Notes: generated from the letters alone by a model not told the origin. A stretch of DNA of 34,283 nt from Herpetosiphon sp. (GCA_020717985.1 DYDH01000023.1:1-34283), one strand, 5' to 3'; positions 15,410-24,439 are shown, counted from the first letter of the stretch. Translations and numbers: made by a program.

Positions 15410-17125
15410 TTGATCCAAAAAGATGAAGTTTTATTGAGACGAAATGACGAGTGGTTACACTTTGCAAACCCGCATCTAATTATAAGCGTGACAGGCGTTG
15501 ACGATGTGCATAATGCCTTGCGGGAAATCGAGCGGCTGGTCAATGAGAACAACTGGCACGCGGCTGGGTTTGTGAGCTATGAAGCCGCGCCCGCCTTTGA
15601 CAAGGCGCTGCATGTAATTCCTGCGGATGATTTTCCACTTTTGTGGTTTGGTTTGTATTCTGCGCCACGTGTTTTACAGACCTCGGAGGTCTTTACAGAC
15701 CTCCGAGGTCTTGAGGCGCAAACCTGGCTGCCCAGCGTTGAGCAGGACACATATAATGCCGCAATTGAAAAAATAAAAGATTACATTGCGCAGGGAAAAA
15801 CATATCAAGTCAACCATACCCTGCGTTTGAACTCAGAATTCAGCGGCGGAGAATGGGATTTCTTTTCGAACCTCGCGCAAACCCAAAACAAATACGCGGC
15901 TTATATCGACACGGGGCGTTATGTGATCTGCTCCGCTTCACCGGAATTATTTTTCAAACTGGATGGGAACAAAATTTACAGTCACCCCATGAAGGGAACA
16001 GCCAAACGCGGACGCACAACACTCGAAGACAGGGAACAAGCCAATTGGCTGCACAACTCGATCAAGAACCGCGCCGAAAATGTGATGATCGTGGACATGA
16101 TCCGCAATGACCTGGGACGCATTGCGGAAATCGGCAGTGTGCAAGCGCCTGAATTGTTCAAGATTGAAAAGTACCCGACCCTCTTCCAAATGACTTCCAC
16201 GGTGCAGGCAAAAACAAACGCATCACTGGATGAGATCTTTACGGCGTTGTTTCCCTGCGCTTCCATTACGGGCGCGCCGAAGGTCAGTACCATGAATATC
16301 ATTACAGAGTTGGAAACCACGTCGCGCAAAATTTATACAGGCAGCATCGGCTGTATCTCGCCAAACCGCAAAGCACAATTCAACGTAGCCATTCGAACCG
16401 CATTGATTGACAGGGAAAACAAAACCGCAGAATACGGCGTCGGCGGCGGCATTGTATGGGATTCGACCAGCGCGGACGAATATGGCGAAGCCCTGCTCAA
16501 AGCCCGCGTGCTGACAGAACATCCGCGCGCATTTGAATTGATCGAAACCCTGCTGTGGGTTCCGGAAGAGGGTTATTTTCTGCGCGAGAAACACAGCGCG
16601 CGAATGCAGGATTCGGCTGATTTCTTTGGCTTTTTATTTTCAAGGGAGGAATTCGAATATCAGCTTGAGCAATTGGCGGAGCATTTCACTACCCCGCAAA
16701 GGGTTCGGGTTTTATTGAACAAACATGGCGAATTCAAAACAGAGTCAAAGGATTTTCAGGCGCGGAAAAAGGTCTTCAAGGTTTGCCTTGCGAAAAAACC
16801 AATCAACTCGAAGGATGTATTTCTCTTCCACAAAACCACGCGGCGGGAAATATATCCGCCAGTCCCTGCCGCTTTCGATGAAATTTTGCTGTACAACGAA
16901 AACGAGGAACTGACTGAATTTACAATCGGCAATCTCGTGGTTGAAATGGATGGCGAGTTATTCACTCCCACCATTTCCTGCGGACTGCTGGCTGGCACAT
17001 TCAGGTCGCATTTATTGGAAACAGGCAAAATCAAGGAACGTGTGATTTACAAAGATCAATTGGGCAAATGCTCGAAAATATTTCTGATTAATTCTTTACG
17101 CAAGTGGGTTAATGTTAAATTCTGA
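15410..17125 (+). CDS. pabB: Aminodeoxychorismate synthase component I fused to aminodeoxychorismate lyase (PabB-PabC)
   Basis: The 571-residue protein joins two enzymes of the folate pathway that convert chorismate to p-aminobenzoate. The PabB part (to about residue 360) has GKTYQVNHTLRL, ASPELFFKL, HPMKGTAKRG, AENVMIVDMIRNDLGRIAE and FPCASITGAPKVSTMNII. The class IV aminotransferase-like part (about 370-571) has LIETLLW, REKHSARMQDSADFFGF and EFTIGNLVVEMDGEL. The glutaminase PabA is not nearby. The start is TTG at 15410, preceded by GAGG; it is short at the N-terminus compared with PabB alone. An inserted palindrome encodes residues around 90-100. Confidence 0.93.
   Translation: MIQKDEVLLRRNDEWLHFANPHLIISVTGVDDVHNALREIERLVNENNWHAAGFVSYEAAPAFDKALHVIPADDFPLLWFGLYSAPRVLQTSEVFTDLRGLEAQTWLPSVEQDTYNAAIEKIKDYIAQGKTYQVNHTLRLNSEFSGGEWDFFSNLAQTQNKYAAYIDTGRYVICSASPELFFKLDGNKIYSHPMKGTAKRGRTTLEDREQANWLHNSIKNRAENVMIVDMIRNDLGRIAEIGSVQAPELFKIEKYPTLFQMTSTVQAKTNASLDEIFTALFPCASITGAPKVSTMNIITELETTSRKIYTGSIGCISPNRKAQFNVAIRTALIDRENKTAEYGVGGGIVWDSTSADEYGEALLKARVLTEHPRAFELIETLLWVPEEGYFLREKHSARMQDSADFFGFLFSREEFEYQLEQLAEHFTTPQRVRVLLNKHGEFKTESKDFQARKKVFKVCLAKKPINSKDVFLFHKTTRREIYPPVPAAFDEILLYNENEELTEFTIGNLVVEMDGELFTPTISCGLLAGTFRSHLLETGKIKERVIYKDQLGKCSKIFLINSLRKWVNVKF
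15678..15711. repeat. Palindromic element inside the pabB reading frame
   Basis: AGACCTCGGAGGTCT (15678-15692) and AGACCTCCGAGGTCT (15697-15711) are each palindromes and are also inverse to one another across TTAC. They are read in frame as part of QTSEVFTDLRGLEAQ. The sequence looks like a mobile intergenic palindrome rather than coding DNA. Confidence 0.8.
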
Positions 17126-17581
17126 TAAATTTCAAGTACCTTTTCAATATTCCATCCATGCAAAAATTCATAGCCTTCAGATTAAGCTATGCGTGAAAAA
17201 ACTTTTAACTTCGCAATATCCATGCACCTTGCCAAACTTCCTATTGTATTCAGGAAAATATTAAGATAAGATGAGTTTGAGGATTGACAGTTTACATATT
17301 AACAGCCTGTTCAAGTGACAAAAAACACAAAAGTATTTGTCAAATGTTAATTTCGACTTTTAGATCGTTATGCAAAACGCTTACTGGTGAAACTTGGAAT
17401 TCTTTTTAAAGAGCTGTCAACCCTCGCTCCTTTCCCGCGACCAGTTTACATTCTTCCCGCTTCCATAACAAATCACCAGTTAATCATACAAGGAGGTGAC
17501 ATTTTCTTCTTTTTTCAATGAATAAAAATGGTTGAAGTGGTTTCCAAGGATATTTTTCCCATTTAATGTAAAGGAGTAACG
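17126..17581. other. Long AT-rich intergenic region upstream of the metalloprotease gene
   Basis: No coding region is convincing in this gap. It holds a weak hairpin CATAGC/GCTATG (17169-17191), a TTGACA (17284-17289) without a matching -10 box, and near-inverse words around 17381 and 17472. It also holds an isolated perfect ribosome-binding word AAGGAGGTGA at 17490-17499, about 90 bases before the gene it precedes. The length suggests a regulated leader, but I recognise no riboswitch. Confidence 0.5.
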
Positions 17582-20242
17582 ATGAAAAAAATGAAGGTTC
17601 TATTTTCCAAATTCCTGGGTTTGCTTGTTATTTCAGGATTATTGTTGGGATTCAACACCGGCAATGCGGCATATGCTCAAGGAGAGGATCCCTCCACTCA
17701 AACCACCATCTATCACGATGAGGTTACAGGCTTTGAACTCGATTACCCGGCTACATGGGCTGTATCGGAACAAACCCTTTTAGAGGGTGGTCAGACCCAG
17801 GTCATATTCACCAGACCGGATGAAACGGTCATCTCACTCACAATTTCAAGCTGGGATCTCGCAGACGATTTAAATGCTTATGCTTCAAGTCGCAAAGATG
17901 CCTGGGCTGCATCGGGAGTTGAAGTCCTTTCGGAAGATGCCATGTCACTCACTGACGGCAGACCGGCAATCCGCTTCCTGACCCAGTCCGAAACCGGTGA
18001 ACAGACATTCTCCTTTTTTACCTCGTTTGGATACAAATATCTTGAGTTGGCCGGCTCCGGTGAAACAGACTTATTGACAGAAGTTTCCTCGACTGTGCGG
18101 CCAATTGCTGTATCTGCACCCGCCCCAATAGATACAGCCACATTACCGCCCGCCCCAACAGCTACAGCCACATTACCGCCCGCCCCAACAGCTACACCTG
18201 CTCCAACAGATACAGCAACGTTAGCGCCTGCCCCAACCGTTGATTCATCCCAGGCTGGTCAGCAAAGTGGAGGCTCAGATGGAGCAGATACAAGCGGCGC
18301 ATCCATCCAGGCTTCAGCAGGAAGTCTGGGCAAATTATCTGCATGGACCGTGAGGGGGGGCTATGTGGCAGGCGGCACCGCTATGCGAAACCTTGGAAGA
18401 GGCAATATCACCATCCAGGGAATACCATCAGGCGCAGTGGTTCAAAAAGCTTATCTATACTGGAATGTTATTTCAACAAATCATACTGCTGCTAATGCAA
18501 GCGGGGTGTTCAATGGATATAACATAACAGGCTCTTTTATCGCAGCCACGTCAAGCCCATGCTGGGGAAGTGGATACGCGTCACGAACATACCGGGCAGA
18601 TGTGACGACCAAGGTAAGCGCCAACAATATCACATACCCATTAACCGGTTTTGCCTCTGGAACTACAAGCGGCCAACAGCCTGATGCCAACCAAACAGCG
18701 CCTTTGCTGGAGGGAGCTTCATTGGTTATTATTTATGCCAATTTTAGTTATCCAATAACCACCATCCTATTGTATAACGGCGCCGTACGGACCAGCACTT
18801 CGGTTGGATACGCAGAAACAACAATGAGCGCCATCCCGGCATATCCTTCCTACCTTGCCTACACCACCTATATCGTTGCAGACGGACAAACTTATACCGA
18901 CGTTGGCGCTTCCTTTAATGGAAGCCTGGTAACGGCGGACCTCGATGGGACAGATCCAAAAATTACAGGGGGCAGGTACACTCTTGGAAACCTCTGGGAT
19001 ACGGATAACGCGAGCGGGGCAAATACCGCGGGGCGCGGCATTTCAGTTGGAGCCAAAATCCCGGCGAACAGCACATCGGTAAAAGTTAGGGTGGATGGCG
19101 GGACTGATTGCCTCGTGCATGTTGCCCAAGTCCTATCGGTCAGTAACGGACAATCGGATACGGACGGTGACGGACTGCTAGACAGTTGGGAAGGCAATGG
19201 TTATTTAACCCAAAATCTGCCCGCGGCAGGCGCGAATCCGTTCCATAAGGATATCTTCCTGGAAGTCGACTGGATGGCAGATGCGGCTGGAGAGTTTTCT
19301 CATAAACCAAATGCCACAGTGGTTGCCGGAATGGTGGCTTCATTTGCAGGCGGCGATGTAGTTAATCCAGATAGAAAGCCCGGCGTGGCGCTTCATGTTG
19401 ATGTGAGCAATTCGATACCACACTCAACAGAGTTCACGTCAACGGTTGGATGCGGAGATTTGTTTACCAAGCTGGAGACGACAAAAACAGCCAACATGGT
19501 GGCCGCCAGATATAAGATCTATCACTATCAGCTATGGGTGCATGATCTATGTCCTGACTTGGGCTCAACAAGCGGATACGCCCAGGATATTCCGGGAGAC
19601 GATTCGTTTGTATCGCTGGGGTCATGGGGAAGCCAGGGTACAACAAATCAAAGAATCGGGACTGGATTGCACGAACTCGGGCACACATTAAACCTGCGCC
19701 ACGGCTATCCAACCGGTGTATCCCCGGCCGGAAATGGAGGATCAGATGATCCCTATACGCCCAACCATCTGAGCGTCATGAGCTACATATACCAGACAGA
19801 TGGTTTGATCATGAACGGAGCGTTTGGGAAATTCGATTATCAACGTTGGAATTTGCCCGCGCTGAATGAGAGTTGCCTAAACGAATCGAATGGTGTGGGA
19901 AGTCTAAGCGCATTGGATGTGTACGGCTTACGCTGGTATACATCTGGAGGCGTAGGACATCAGAATCTGACAAATGGTTCAGCGAACGGACCAGTTGATT
20001 GGAATAGCAGCTCAGCAACCGACGCCTGCGCAAGTGTTTCGATCAACAACGATGCTGATTTGGAAACTTTGAACGCCACCAGGGCGGAATGGGGTTTGCT
20101 GGTTTACAACGGCGGCGCCGTTGGATTGGGAGCAGAATACGGTCTCAATGCCGATGGTGAAGTAATCCCCGTTCTCCATATTGACCCTGCCACGTTCAAA
20201 GAGTTAACTTTCGAAGAAGCTCAGGTACTTAATGTGAAGTAA
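17582..20242 (+). CDS. Secreted multidomain zinc metalloprotease (metzincin-type)
   Basis: The 886-residue protein has a signal peptide (MKKMKVLFSKFLGLLVISG to about residue 33), a PsbP-like domain (about 40-180; YHDEVTGFELDYPATWAV), and a Thr/Pro/Ala linker (about 184-225). A beta-rich domain follows (about 255-515; IPSGAVVQKAYLYWNV resembles DUF3344-type domains), then a calcium-type loop DxDxDG (Asp526, Asp528, Asp530), and a protease domain. HELGHTLNLRH at residues 697-707 is the zinc site HExxHxxxxxH, and Met733 in VMSY fits the Met-turn. Asn replaces the usual Gly within the zinc motif. AAAGGAG lies seven bases before the ATG. It probably acts outside the cell; the substrate is unknown. 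Confidence 0.86.
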   Translation: MKKMKVLFSKFLGLLVISGLLLGFNTGNAAYAQGEDPSTQTTIYHDEVTGFELDYPATWAVSEQTLLEGGQTQVIFTRPDETVISLTISSWDLADDLNAYASSRKDAWAASGVEVLSEDAMSLTDGRPAIRFLTQSETGEQTFSFFTSFGYKYLELAGSGETDLLTEVSSTVRPIAVSAPAPIDTATLPPAPTATATLPPAPTATPAPTDTATLAPAPTVDSSQAGQQSGGSDGADTSGASIQASAGSLGKLSAWTVRGGYVAGGTAMRNLGRGNITIQGIPSGAVVQKAYLYWNVISTNHTAANASGVFNGYNITGSFIAATSSPCWGSGYASRTYRADVTTKVSANNITYPLTGFASGTTSGQQPDANQTAPLLEGASLVIIYANFSYPITTILLYNGAVRTSTSVGYAETTMSAIPAYPSYLAYTTYIVADGQTYTDVGASFNGSLVTADLDGTDPKITGGRYTLGNLWDTDNASGANTAGRGISVGAKIPANSTSVKVRVDGGTDCLVHVAQVLSVSNGQSDTDGDGLLDSWEGNGYLTQNLPAAGANPFHKDIFLEVDWMADAAGEFSHKPNATVVAGMVASFAGGDVVNPDRKPGVALHVDVSNSIPHSTEFTSTVGCGDLFTKLETTKTANMVAARYKIYHYQLWVHDLCPDLGSTSGYAQDIPGDDSFVSLGSWGSQGTTNQRIGTGLHELGHTLNLRHGYPTGVSPAGNGGSDDPYTPNHLSVMSYIYQTDGLIMNGAFGKFDYQRWNLPALNESCLNESNGVGSLSALDVYGLRWYTSGGVGHQNLTNGSANGPVDWNSSSATDACASVSINNDADLETLNATRAEWGLLVYNGGAVGLGAEYGLNADGEVIPVLHIDPATFKELTFEEAQVLNVK

Positions 20243-20259
20243 TACGCGATAAAGAACAG

Positions 20260-20297
20260 GAGACGCCCTGCCCAAACTAAACTGGACAGGGCGTCTC
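20260..20297 (+). terminator. Probable terminator of the metalloprotease gene
   Basis: GAGACGCCCTG (20260-20270) pairs perfectly with CAGGGCGTCTC (20287-20297) around a 16-base loop. Only a short T-rich run follows (TCTAAC), so termination may be partial. The remaining gap to 20474 shows nothing further. Confidence 0.7.
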
Positions 20298-20474
20298 TCT
20301 AACCTGCTGCTACCACCATTAAGTTGATAAACGACCTGCCACAATTACATCCAGATAACGTATCTTATTTCAGCTCCGGGGAACATATTGTTAACAATCA
20401 ACGTCTCAAGAATCACAGACAAAATGAAACAAGCCAATGGAAAATTGCGCAATCAGATTTCTTTGAGGTGAAAG

Positions 20475-20948
20475 ATGAAAAGAAACATCCATTCAGGGTT
20501 GGTGATCAGCATCCTGTTCGTATTAATATCAGGCGCATGCACAAGTAAACCTTTGCCGCCGGAAAACAAGGCTACCGAGTCCACACCTTCCCTGGTTCTG
20601 CCATCTGAAGAATTAAATTTTGAGCAGCAACAGGCAATTAGTCCACCCGCGCCAAAAAACTTGCGTATTAACCCGGAAGGCTCATCTGTGCAAATAGCAT
20701 GGGATGCGGCTGATCTGGTGGTCACTCCACATGGATACAGTGACGAGGTGCTCTTCTACAAAATATTCAGGCGGGAAGAAGGACAATTAGATGCGATCCA
20801 GTTGGGTACCTCAACGGAAACCAGCTTTCTTGACGTAAAAATATCAGCAGGGGTCAATTACTTTTACTCTGTGGTGGAAGTACACAAGGGCTTGGAAGGC
20901 GGCGAGATGGACGGGAGCAGGTCAGAGGAGGTGGAGCTGGGCGGATAA
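20475..20948 (+). CDS. Lipoprotein with fibronectin type III-like domain
   Basis: The 157-residue protein has a type II signal peptide ending in ISGAC (lipidated Cys22), a short linker, and one FN3-like domain (about 57-155) marked by PPAPKNLRINPEGSSVQIAWD and FYKIFRREEG, with NYFYSVVEVHKGLEGG near the end. FN3 modules bind other proteins or sugars; no catalytic residues are seen. GAGGTGA precedes the ATG. It is followed by a strong two-way terminator. Confidence 0.8.
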   Translation: MKRNIHSGLVISILFVLISGACTSKPLPPENKATESTPSLVLPSEELNFEQQQAISPPAPKNLRINPEGSSVQIAWDAADLVVTPHGYSDEVLFYKIFRREEGQLDAIQLGTSTETSFLDVKISAGVNYFYSVVEVHKGLEGGEMDGSRSEEVELGG

Positions 20949-21032
20949 GAAACAGTCCAATCCTCCTGGTTTTATGAAATTGGAATTATTATCCCGGGTT
21001 GCACAAATGCGCAAACACTAAACTTGATGGGA

Positions 21033-21071
21033 ATAAAAATACGCAATGTGATTCACATTGCGTATTTTTAT
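21033..21071. terminator. Two-way terminator between convergent lipoprotein genes
   Basis: A perfect 18-bp stem, 21033-21050 with 21054-21071, has a three-base loop (ATT). Its base is A-rich on the left and T-rich on the right, so each strand ends in a run of Ts. It serves the FN3 lipoprotein gene on plus and the small lipoprotein gene on minus. Confidence 0.92.
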
Positions 21072-21079
21072 CAAATTAA

Positions 21080-21535
21080 TTAAACATCTTCCAAACGGAT
21101 ATTGACGTTTACCGTGCCGTCACCCATGTCAAGTCCCTGGACAACAATGGCTTTTCCGCTTTCGTGACCATCGAAAACCATACTAAAGGTGGTTTCAGAA
21201 GTCACCGTTAAAATTGCGCGCTCTGTATAACCTTTGCTGGTAAACACTTCCATGTAGAACTTCATCGCCTCATCCAGACTCAGCTTGACCTGAAAATTGG
21301 TTGACCCGCCCAGCTCTTGAATATTTGTTGCGCCATCGGGTAATGGGAAATCACTCTCGACGCCCGTTGCATTGCCGCCGTTGTCGCCATTCTCCGCAGT
21401 CGGGGATTCCACGCCGCCACCATTAACTGGGGGGAGTTCAGACGCACCGCCGTCACCTCCGCCCATCAGGGACTGGCAGGCAAGTGAAGCCAGTACAAGA
21501 GCAATCATCGCAGATAAAACACCATATTTTTTCAT
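21080..21535 (-). CDS. Small lipoprotein, copy A of a tandem pair
   Basis: The 151-residue protein starts MKKYGVLSAMIALVLASLAC, a lipoprotein signal with Cys20, then has a Gly/Asn/Pro-rich linker and a domain with DEAMKFYMEVFTSKGYTE and a beta end GKAIVVQGLDMGDGTVNVNI. The 'FY...F...GY' pattern resembles small lipid- or surface-associated folds in many exported proteins, but I do not recognise a named family. The signal peptide is nearly identical to that of copy B. AAAGGAGA lies close upstream, and the leader is conserved with copy B. Confidence 0.8.
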   Translation of the reverse strand: MKKYGVLSAMIALVLASLACQSLMGGGDGGASELPPVNGGGVESPTAENGDNGGNATGVESDFPLPDGATNIQELGGSTNFQVKLSLDEAMKFYMEVFTSKGYTERAILTVTSETTFSMVFDGHESGKAIVVQGLDMGDGTVNVNIRLEDV

Positions 21536-21710
21536 CCTGGATTCTCCTTTTGTATAAGATTTACAAATTATATCAACCTGCCAATATCCTTGTTTTGAAA
21601 ATCACCAGGCTGTATGAACATCCCACTTAAAGGTAACCTCCACCTTACACGGAACTTCCCGCATGCCCATGACAACCTGCGGGAAGTTTATCAATAAAGT
21701 ATATCGAAAC

Positions 21711-22187
21711 CTATCCCATCGTGATGGTGACGTAGAGCGATCCGTCGCCCGCATCGGCGCCTACAACGTAAATGACCTTGCCGCTTGCATGTCCGGTAAA
21801 AGCCAGCGTAAAAGTATTACCAAAAGTAATAGCCATGGAAGTATCTTCCTCGTAACCCTGGCTGGAAAATTCATCGCGGTAAAATTTCATTACATCGTCG
21901 GAATTCATCTTGGTTTGAAAAGCGAGCGTCCCGGCCGCGGTGACTACATTGAAGGCATCACTGGTTGCAGGGAATTCAGAGTCGCCGCCAACGGTAACAC
22001 CGTCATCTCCGCCTGTTGTTACTGGTGGAACAGTAGGGATTTCTCCACTATCGCCTGTTTGAGGCACATCCGTCGCATTTGGCACATCCGGCACTTGAAA
22101 ATCATTCCCGCCGCCCATAATGGTCTGGCAGGCAAGGGAAGCAAGTACAAGGGCAATGATCGCGAGTAAAACACTATATTTTTTCAT
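21711..22187 (-). CDS. Small lipoprotein, copy B of a tandem pair
   Basis: The 158-residue protein starts MKKYSVLLAIIALVLASLACQTIMGGG, has a lipobox Cys20, a Val/Pro/Thr-rich linker, then DDVMKFYRDEFSSQGYEED and GKVIYVVGADAGDGSLYVTI, matching copy A in layout. AAAGGAGA precedes the ATG at 22187; a farther in-frame start lies inside the leader. The leader shared with copy A carries a 62-bp palindromic insert here. Function is unknown. Confidence 0.8.
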   Translation of the reverse strand: MKKYSVLLAIIALVLASLACQTIMGGGNDFQVPDVPNATDVPQTGDSGEIPTVPPVTTGGDDGVTVGGDSEFPATSDAFNVVTAAGTLAFQTKMNSDDVMKFYRDEFSSQGYEEDTSMAITFGNTFTLAFTGHASGKVIYVVGADAGDGSLYVTITMG

Positions 22188-22208
22188 TATTAAATTTCTC
22201 CTTTGGTA

Positions 22209-22286
22209 TAAGATTTCGCTCATTTGCAAAGAATGCAGGTGACAGTCACTTGCGAAGTGATTGTCGCCTTTATGAGCCTAAGATTT
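22209..22286. mobile_element. 62-bp palindromic insert with 8-bp target duplication
   Basis: The insert 22217-22278 is flanked by TAAGATTT at 22209-22216 and 22279-22286. The matching leader of the neighbouring paralogue has TAAGATTT only once (21555-21562), continuing as ACAAATTATA; here, past the insert, it continues as GCAAATTATA. The insert has short inverse ends GCTCAT/ATGAGC and a 15-bp internal stem (22237-22251 with 22255-22269, two mismatches). This is an occupied site beside an empty one. Confidence 0.75.
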
Positions 22287-22330
22287 GCAAATTATAGGCA
22301 TTCCGCGCCAAATGTTAATCCCCCATACAG

Positions 22331-22336
22331 TATAAT
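22331..22336 (+). promoter_or_regulatory. -10 box of the YyaL-like gene, leaderless transcript likely
   Basis: TATAAT ends eight bases before the ATG at 22345, which leaves no room for a ribosome site. No convincing -35 box is seen. Confidence 0.5.
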
Positions 22337-22344
22337 TTTCATAC

Positions 22345-24414
22345 ATGAACCACCTTTCGCAATCCGCTTCCCCTTATTTGTTACAACACGCCCATAACCC
22401 CGTTGACTGGTATCCGTGGGGCGAAGAGGCTTTGACCAAAGCAAAGTCTGAAGACAAACCCATCTTTCTCAGTATAGGTTATGCGGCATGTCACTGGTGT
22501 CACATACTGGCCCATGAGTCTTTTGAAGACCCCGAAACGGCCGCGTTCATGAACGAGCATTTCATCAACATAAAAGTGGACCGCGAAGAACGCCCCGACC
22601 TTGACGGGATTTACATGCAGGTTGTGGTCGCTATGACAGGTTCCGGCGGCTGGCCCATGTCTATTTTTCTTGCGCCAGACCTCAAACCATTTTTTGCGGG
22701 AACATATTTTCCGCCTGTGCGCCGCTACAACATGCCCGCTTTCAAGGATGTGCTCTCCGGCATTGCAAATGCGTGGGAGAATGAACGAAGCGAAATTGAA
22801 AAAGTTGGCGAACAGATCATCGGTCACTTGCAGCATCAAAACAGAAGCGAAAAGAGCGAGCCGCTCGCCAGCGAACATTTCGATGCCATCGTAAAATCAA
22901 TGGCGGAATCCTACGACTGGGGCTATGGAGGCTGGGGTTCCGCACCAAAATTTCCGCAAGCCATGACGCTTGAGTTTTTGCTCAATCATGCGGTATCAAC
23001 CAATCAAACCGAACACCATAAATTGATCGCCCATTGTTTACATTCGATGGCGCGCGGCGGCATGTATGACGTGGTCGGCGGCGGCTTCTCGCGTTACAGC
23101 ACCGACAACTTCTGGCGCGTGCCACACTTCGAAAAAATGCTTTATGACAACGCGCTGCTTGTCCGCGCTTATTTGCACGCGTGGCAGGTCACAAAAGAAC
23201 CGATATTCAAACGCATTGTCGAAGAAACGCTCGATTTCATCATGCGCGAGATGACCCACGAACAAGGCGGATTTTATTCCTCACTCGATGCCGACTCGGA
23301 AGGCGTGGAAGGTAAGTTTTATGTCTGGTCTCTCGCTGAAATTCGTAAAACGCTAAAAGATGACTCAGATTTTTTCGAAGCGGCTTATGGGATCACTGCG
23401 GGCGGCAATTGGGATGGAAAGACAGTTTTGCAACGCACACTGGATGACTCGTCCCTCGCCGCGCGATACGGACTTAACCCTGAGGCTGTTCCTGTCAAAC
23501 TGGCAGAATCTCATTCCAGGCTTTTGGCGGTCCGCGCCCTGCGGATTCGCCCCGCCACAGACGATAAAATCCTCGCCGCGTGGAATGGTCTGATGCTGGC
23601 GGCGTTTGCCGAGGCGGCGCGGGTTCTTAGTTTGGAGTCAGGAAGCTTGCTTCCGAATGTCGAACAGCAAGCTGTTCGACTCCAGAGGGCGGCTACCCGC
23701 AATGCAGAGTTTCTGCTATCTGCCTTGAGACCCAATAGAAAATTATGCCGTGCCTGGCGCGACGGCACAACGACAGAAGCGGTCTTTCTCGAAGATTACG
23801 CTGCGTTGATTCTTGGTCTGCTGGAGTTGTATCAAACTGACTTCAACAATAAATGGTTCAAGTCTGCGGTGGAACTGGCTGATGAGATGATCGAAAAATT
23901 CAGAGACCCCGACGGCGGATTTTTTGATACGCCGCACGATGGCGAGACTTTGTTGATCCGCCCGAAGGGTATTATAGATAACGCCACACCGTCAGGAAAT
24001 GCGCTGGCTTGTGAGGCGTTATTGAAATTGGCGGCATATACTGATAATGGAAATTATCGCGATCTCGCCGAGCAGGCATTGGCGCTCATCGGCGATTCTG
24101 CTTTGCGGCATCCGCTGGGATTTGCGCGCTGGCTGTCGGCGGCGGAAAATGCCCAAGGCAACACCAAGCAGGTTGCGGTGTTGGGCGAAGCGGGGGAGGA
24201 AATGTTCGAGCGGATGCTCAAGGTCATTCGAGCAGAATACAGACCGGGCGTGGTGGCGGCCGCTTCCCCCCATCCTCCACAAAAGGATGCGCCCGCATTA
24301 TTGCATGAACGCGGACTGATCGATGGAAAAGCGACGGCTTATGTCTGCGAAGGTTTCGTATGCAAACAGCCCACGACTGATACAGAAATACTTGCAAAAC
24401 AAATGCTGGTTTAA
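22345..24414 (+). CDS. Thioredoxin-fold protein of the YyaL/SSP411 (DUF255) family
   Basis: The 689-residue protein starts [29 protein letters not shown], the family hallmark, with a thioredoxin-like domain holding Cys49-His-Trp-Cys52 in [19 protein letters not shown] and [11 protein letters not shown]. The larger part (from about residue 190) is an alpha/alpha-barrel like that of N-acylglucosamine 2-epimerases: [38 protein letters not shown]. The biochemical role is unproven; mammalian SSP411 is linked to spermatogenesis. A palindromic insert lies in frame near residues 430-447. The cNMP-binding cyclase gene starts 25 bases downstream, so the two may be co-transcribed. Confidence 0.9.
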   Translation: MNHLSQSASPYLLQHAHNPVDWYPWGEEALTKAKSEDKPIFLSIGYAACHWCHILAHESFEDPETAAFMNEHFINIKVDREERPDLDGIYMQVVVAMTGSGGWPMSIFLAPDLKPFFAGTYFPPVRRYNMPAFKDVLSGIANAWENERSEIEKVGEQIIGHLQHQNRSEKSEPLASEHFDAIVKSMAESYDWGYGGWGSAPKFPQAMTLEFLLNHAVSTNQTEHHKLIAHCLHSMARGGMYDVVGGGFSRYSTDNFWRVPHFEKMLYDNALLVRAYLHAWQVTKEPIFKRIVEETLDFIMREMTHEQGGFYSSLDADSEGVEGKFYVWSLAEIRKTLKDDSDFFEAAYGITAGGNWDGKTVLQRTLDDSSLAARYGLNPEAVPVKLAESHSRLLAVRALRIRPATDDKILAAWNGLMLAAFAEAARVLSLESGSLLPNVEQQAVRLQRAATRNAEFLLSALRPNRKLCRAWRDGTTTEAVFLEDYAALILGLLELYQTDFNNKWFKSAVELADEMIEKFRDPDGGFFDTPHDGETLLIRPKGIIDNATPSGNALACEALLKLAAYTDNGNYRDLAEQALALIGDSALRHPLGFARWLSAAENAQGNTKQVAVLGEAGEEMFERMLKVIRAEYRPGVVAAASPHPPQKDAPALLHERGLIDGKATAYVCEGFVCKQPTTDTEILAKQMLV
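23633..23684. repeat. Palindromic element inside the YyaL-like reading frame
   Basis: TGGAGTC (23633-23639) and GACTCCA (23678-23684) enclose two smaller hairpins, GGAAGC/GCTTCC (23641-23654) and CGAACAGC/GCTGTTCG (23661-23678). They are read as [16 protein letters not shown]. The structure and Gln/Leu/Ser-rich product differ from the flanking coding sequence. Confidence 0.8.
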
Positions 24415-24439
24415 TCTATTTGTAAAAAGGTATAAACCG

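Noticed and set aside
15678-15711. Palindrome in pabB as a frameshift or pseudogene mark
   Set aside because: The frame stays open and all PabB motifs after it are in order.
17501-17581. Tiny peptide frames after the isolated ribosome-binding word
   Set aside because: Starts are too far away or non-standard, and frames are 6-12 codons; nothing supports translation.
21663-22169. Open frame on the plus strand opposite lipoprotein copy B
   Set aside because: Copy B has a signal peptide, a ribosome site and a paralogue; the opposite frame has none.
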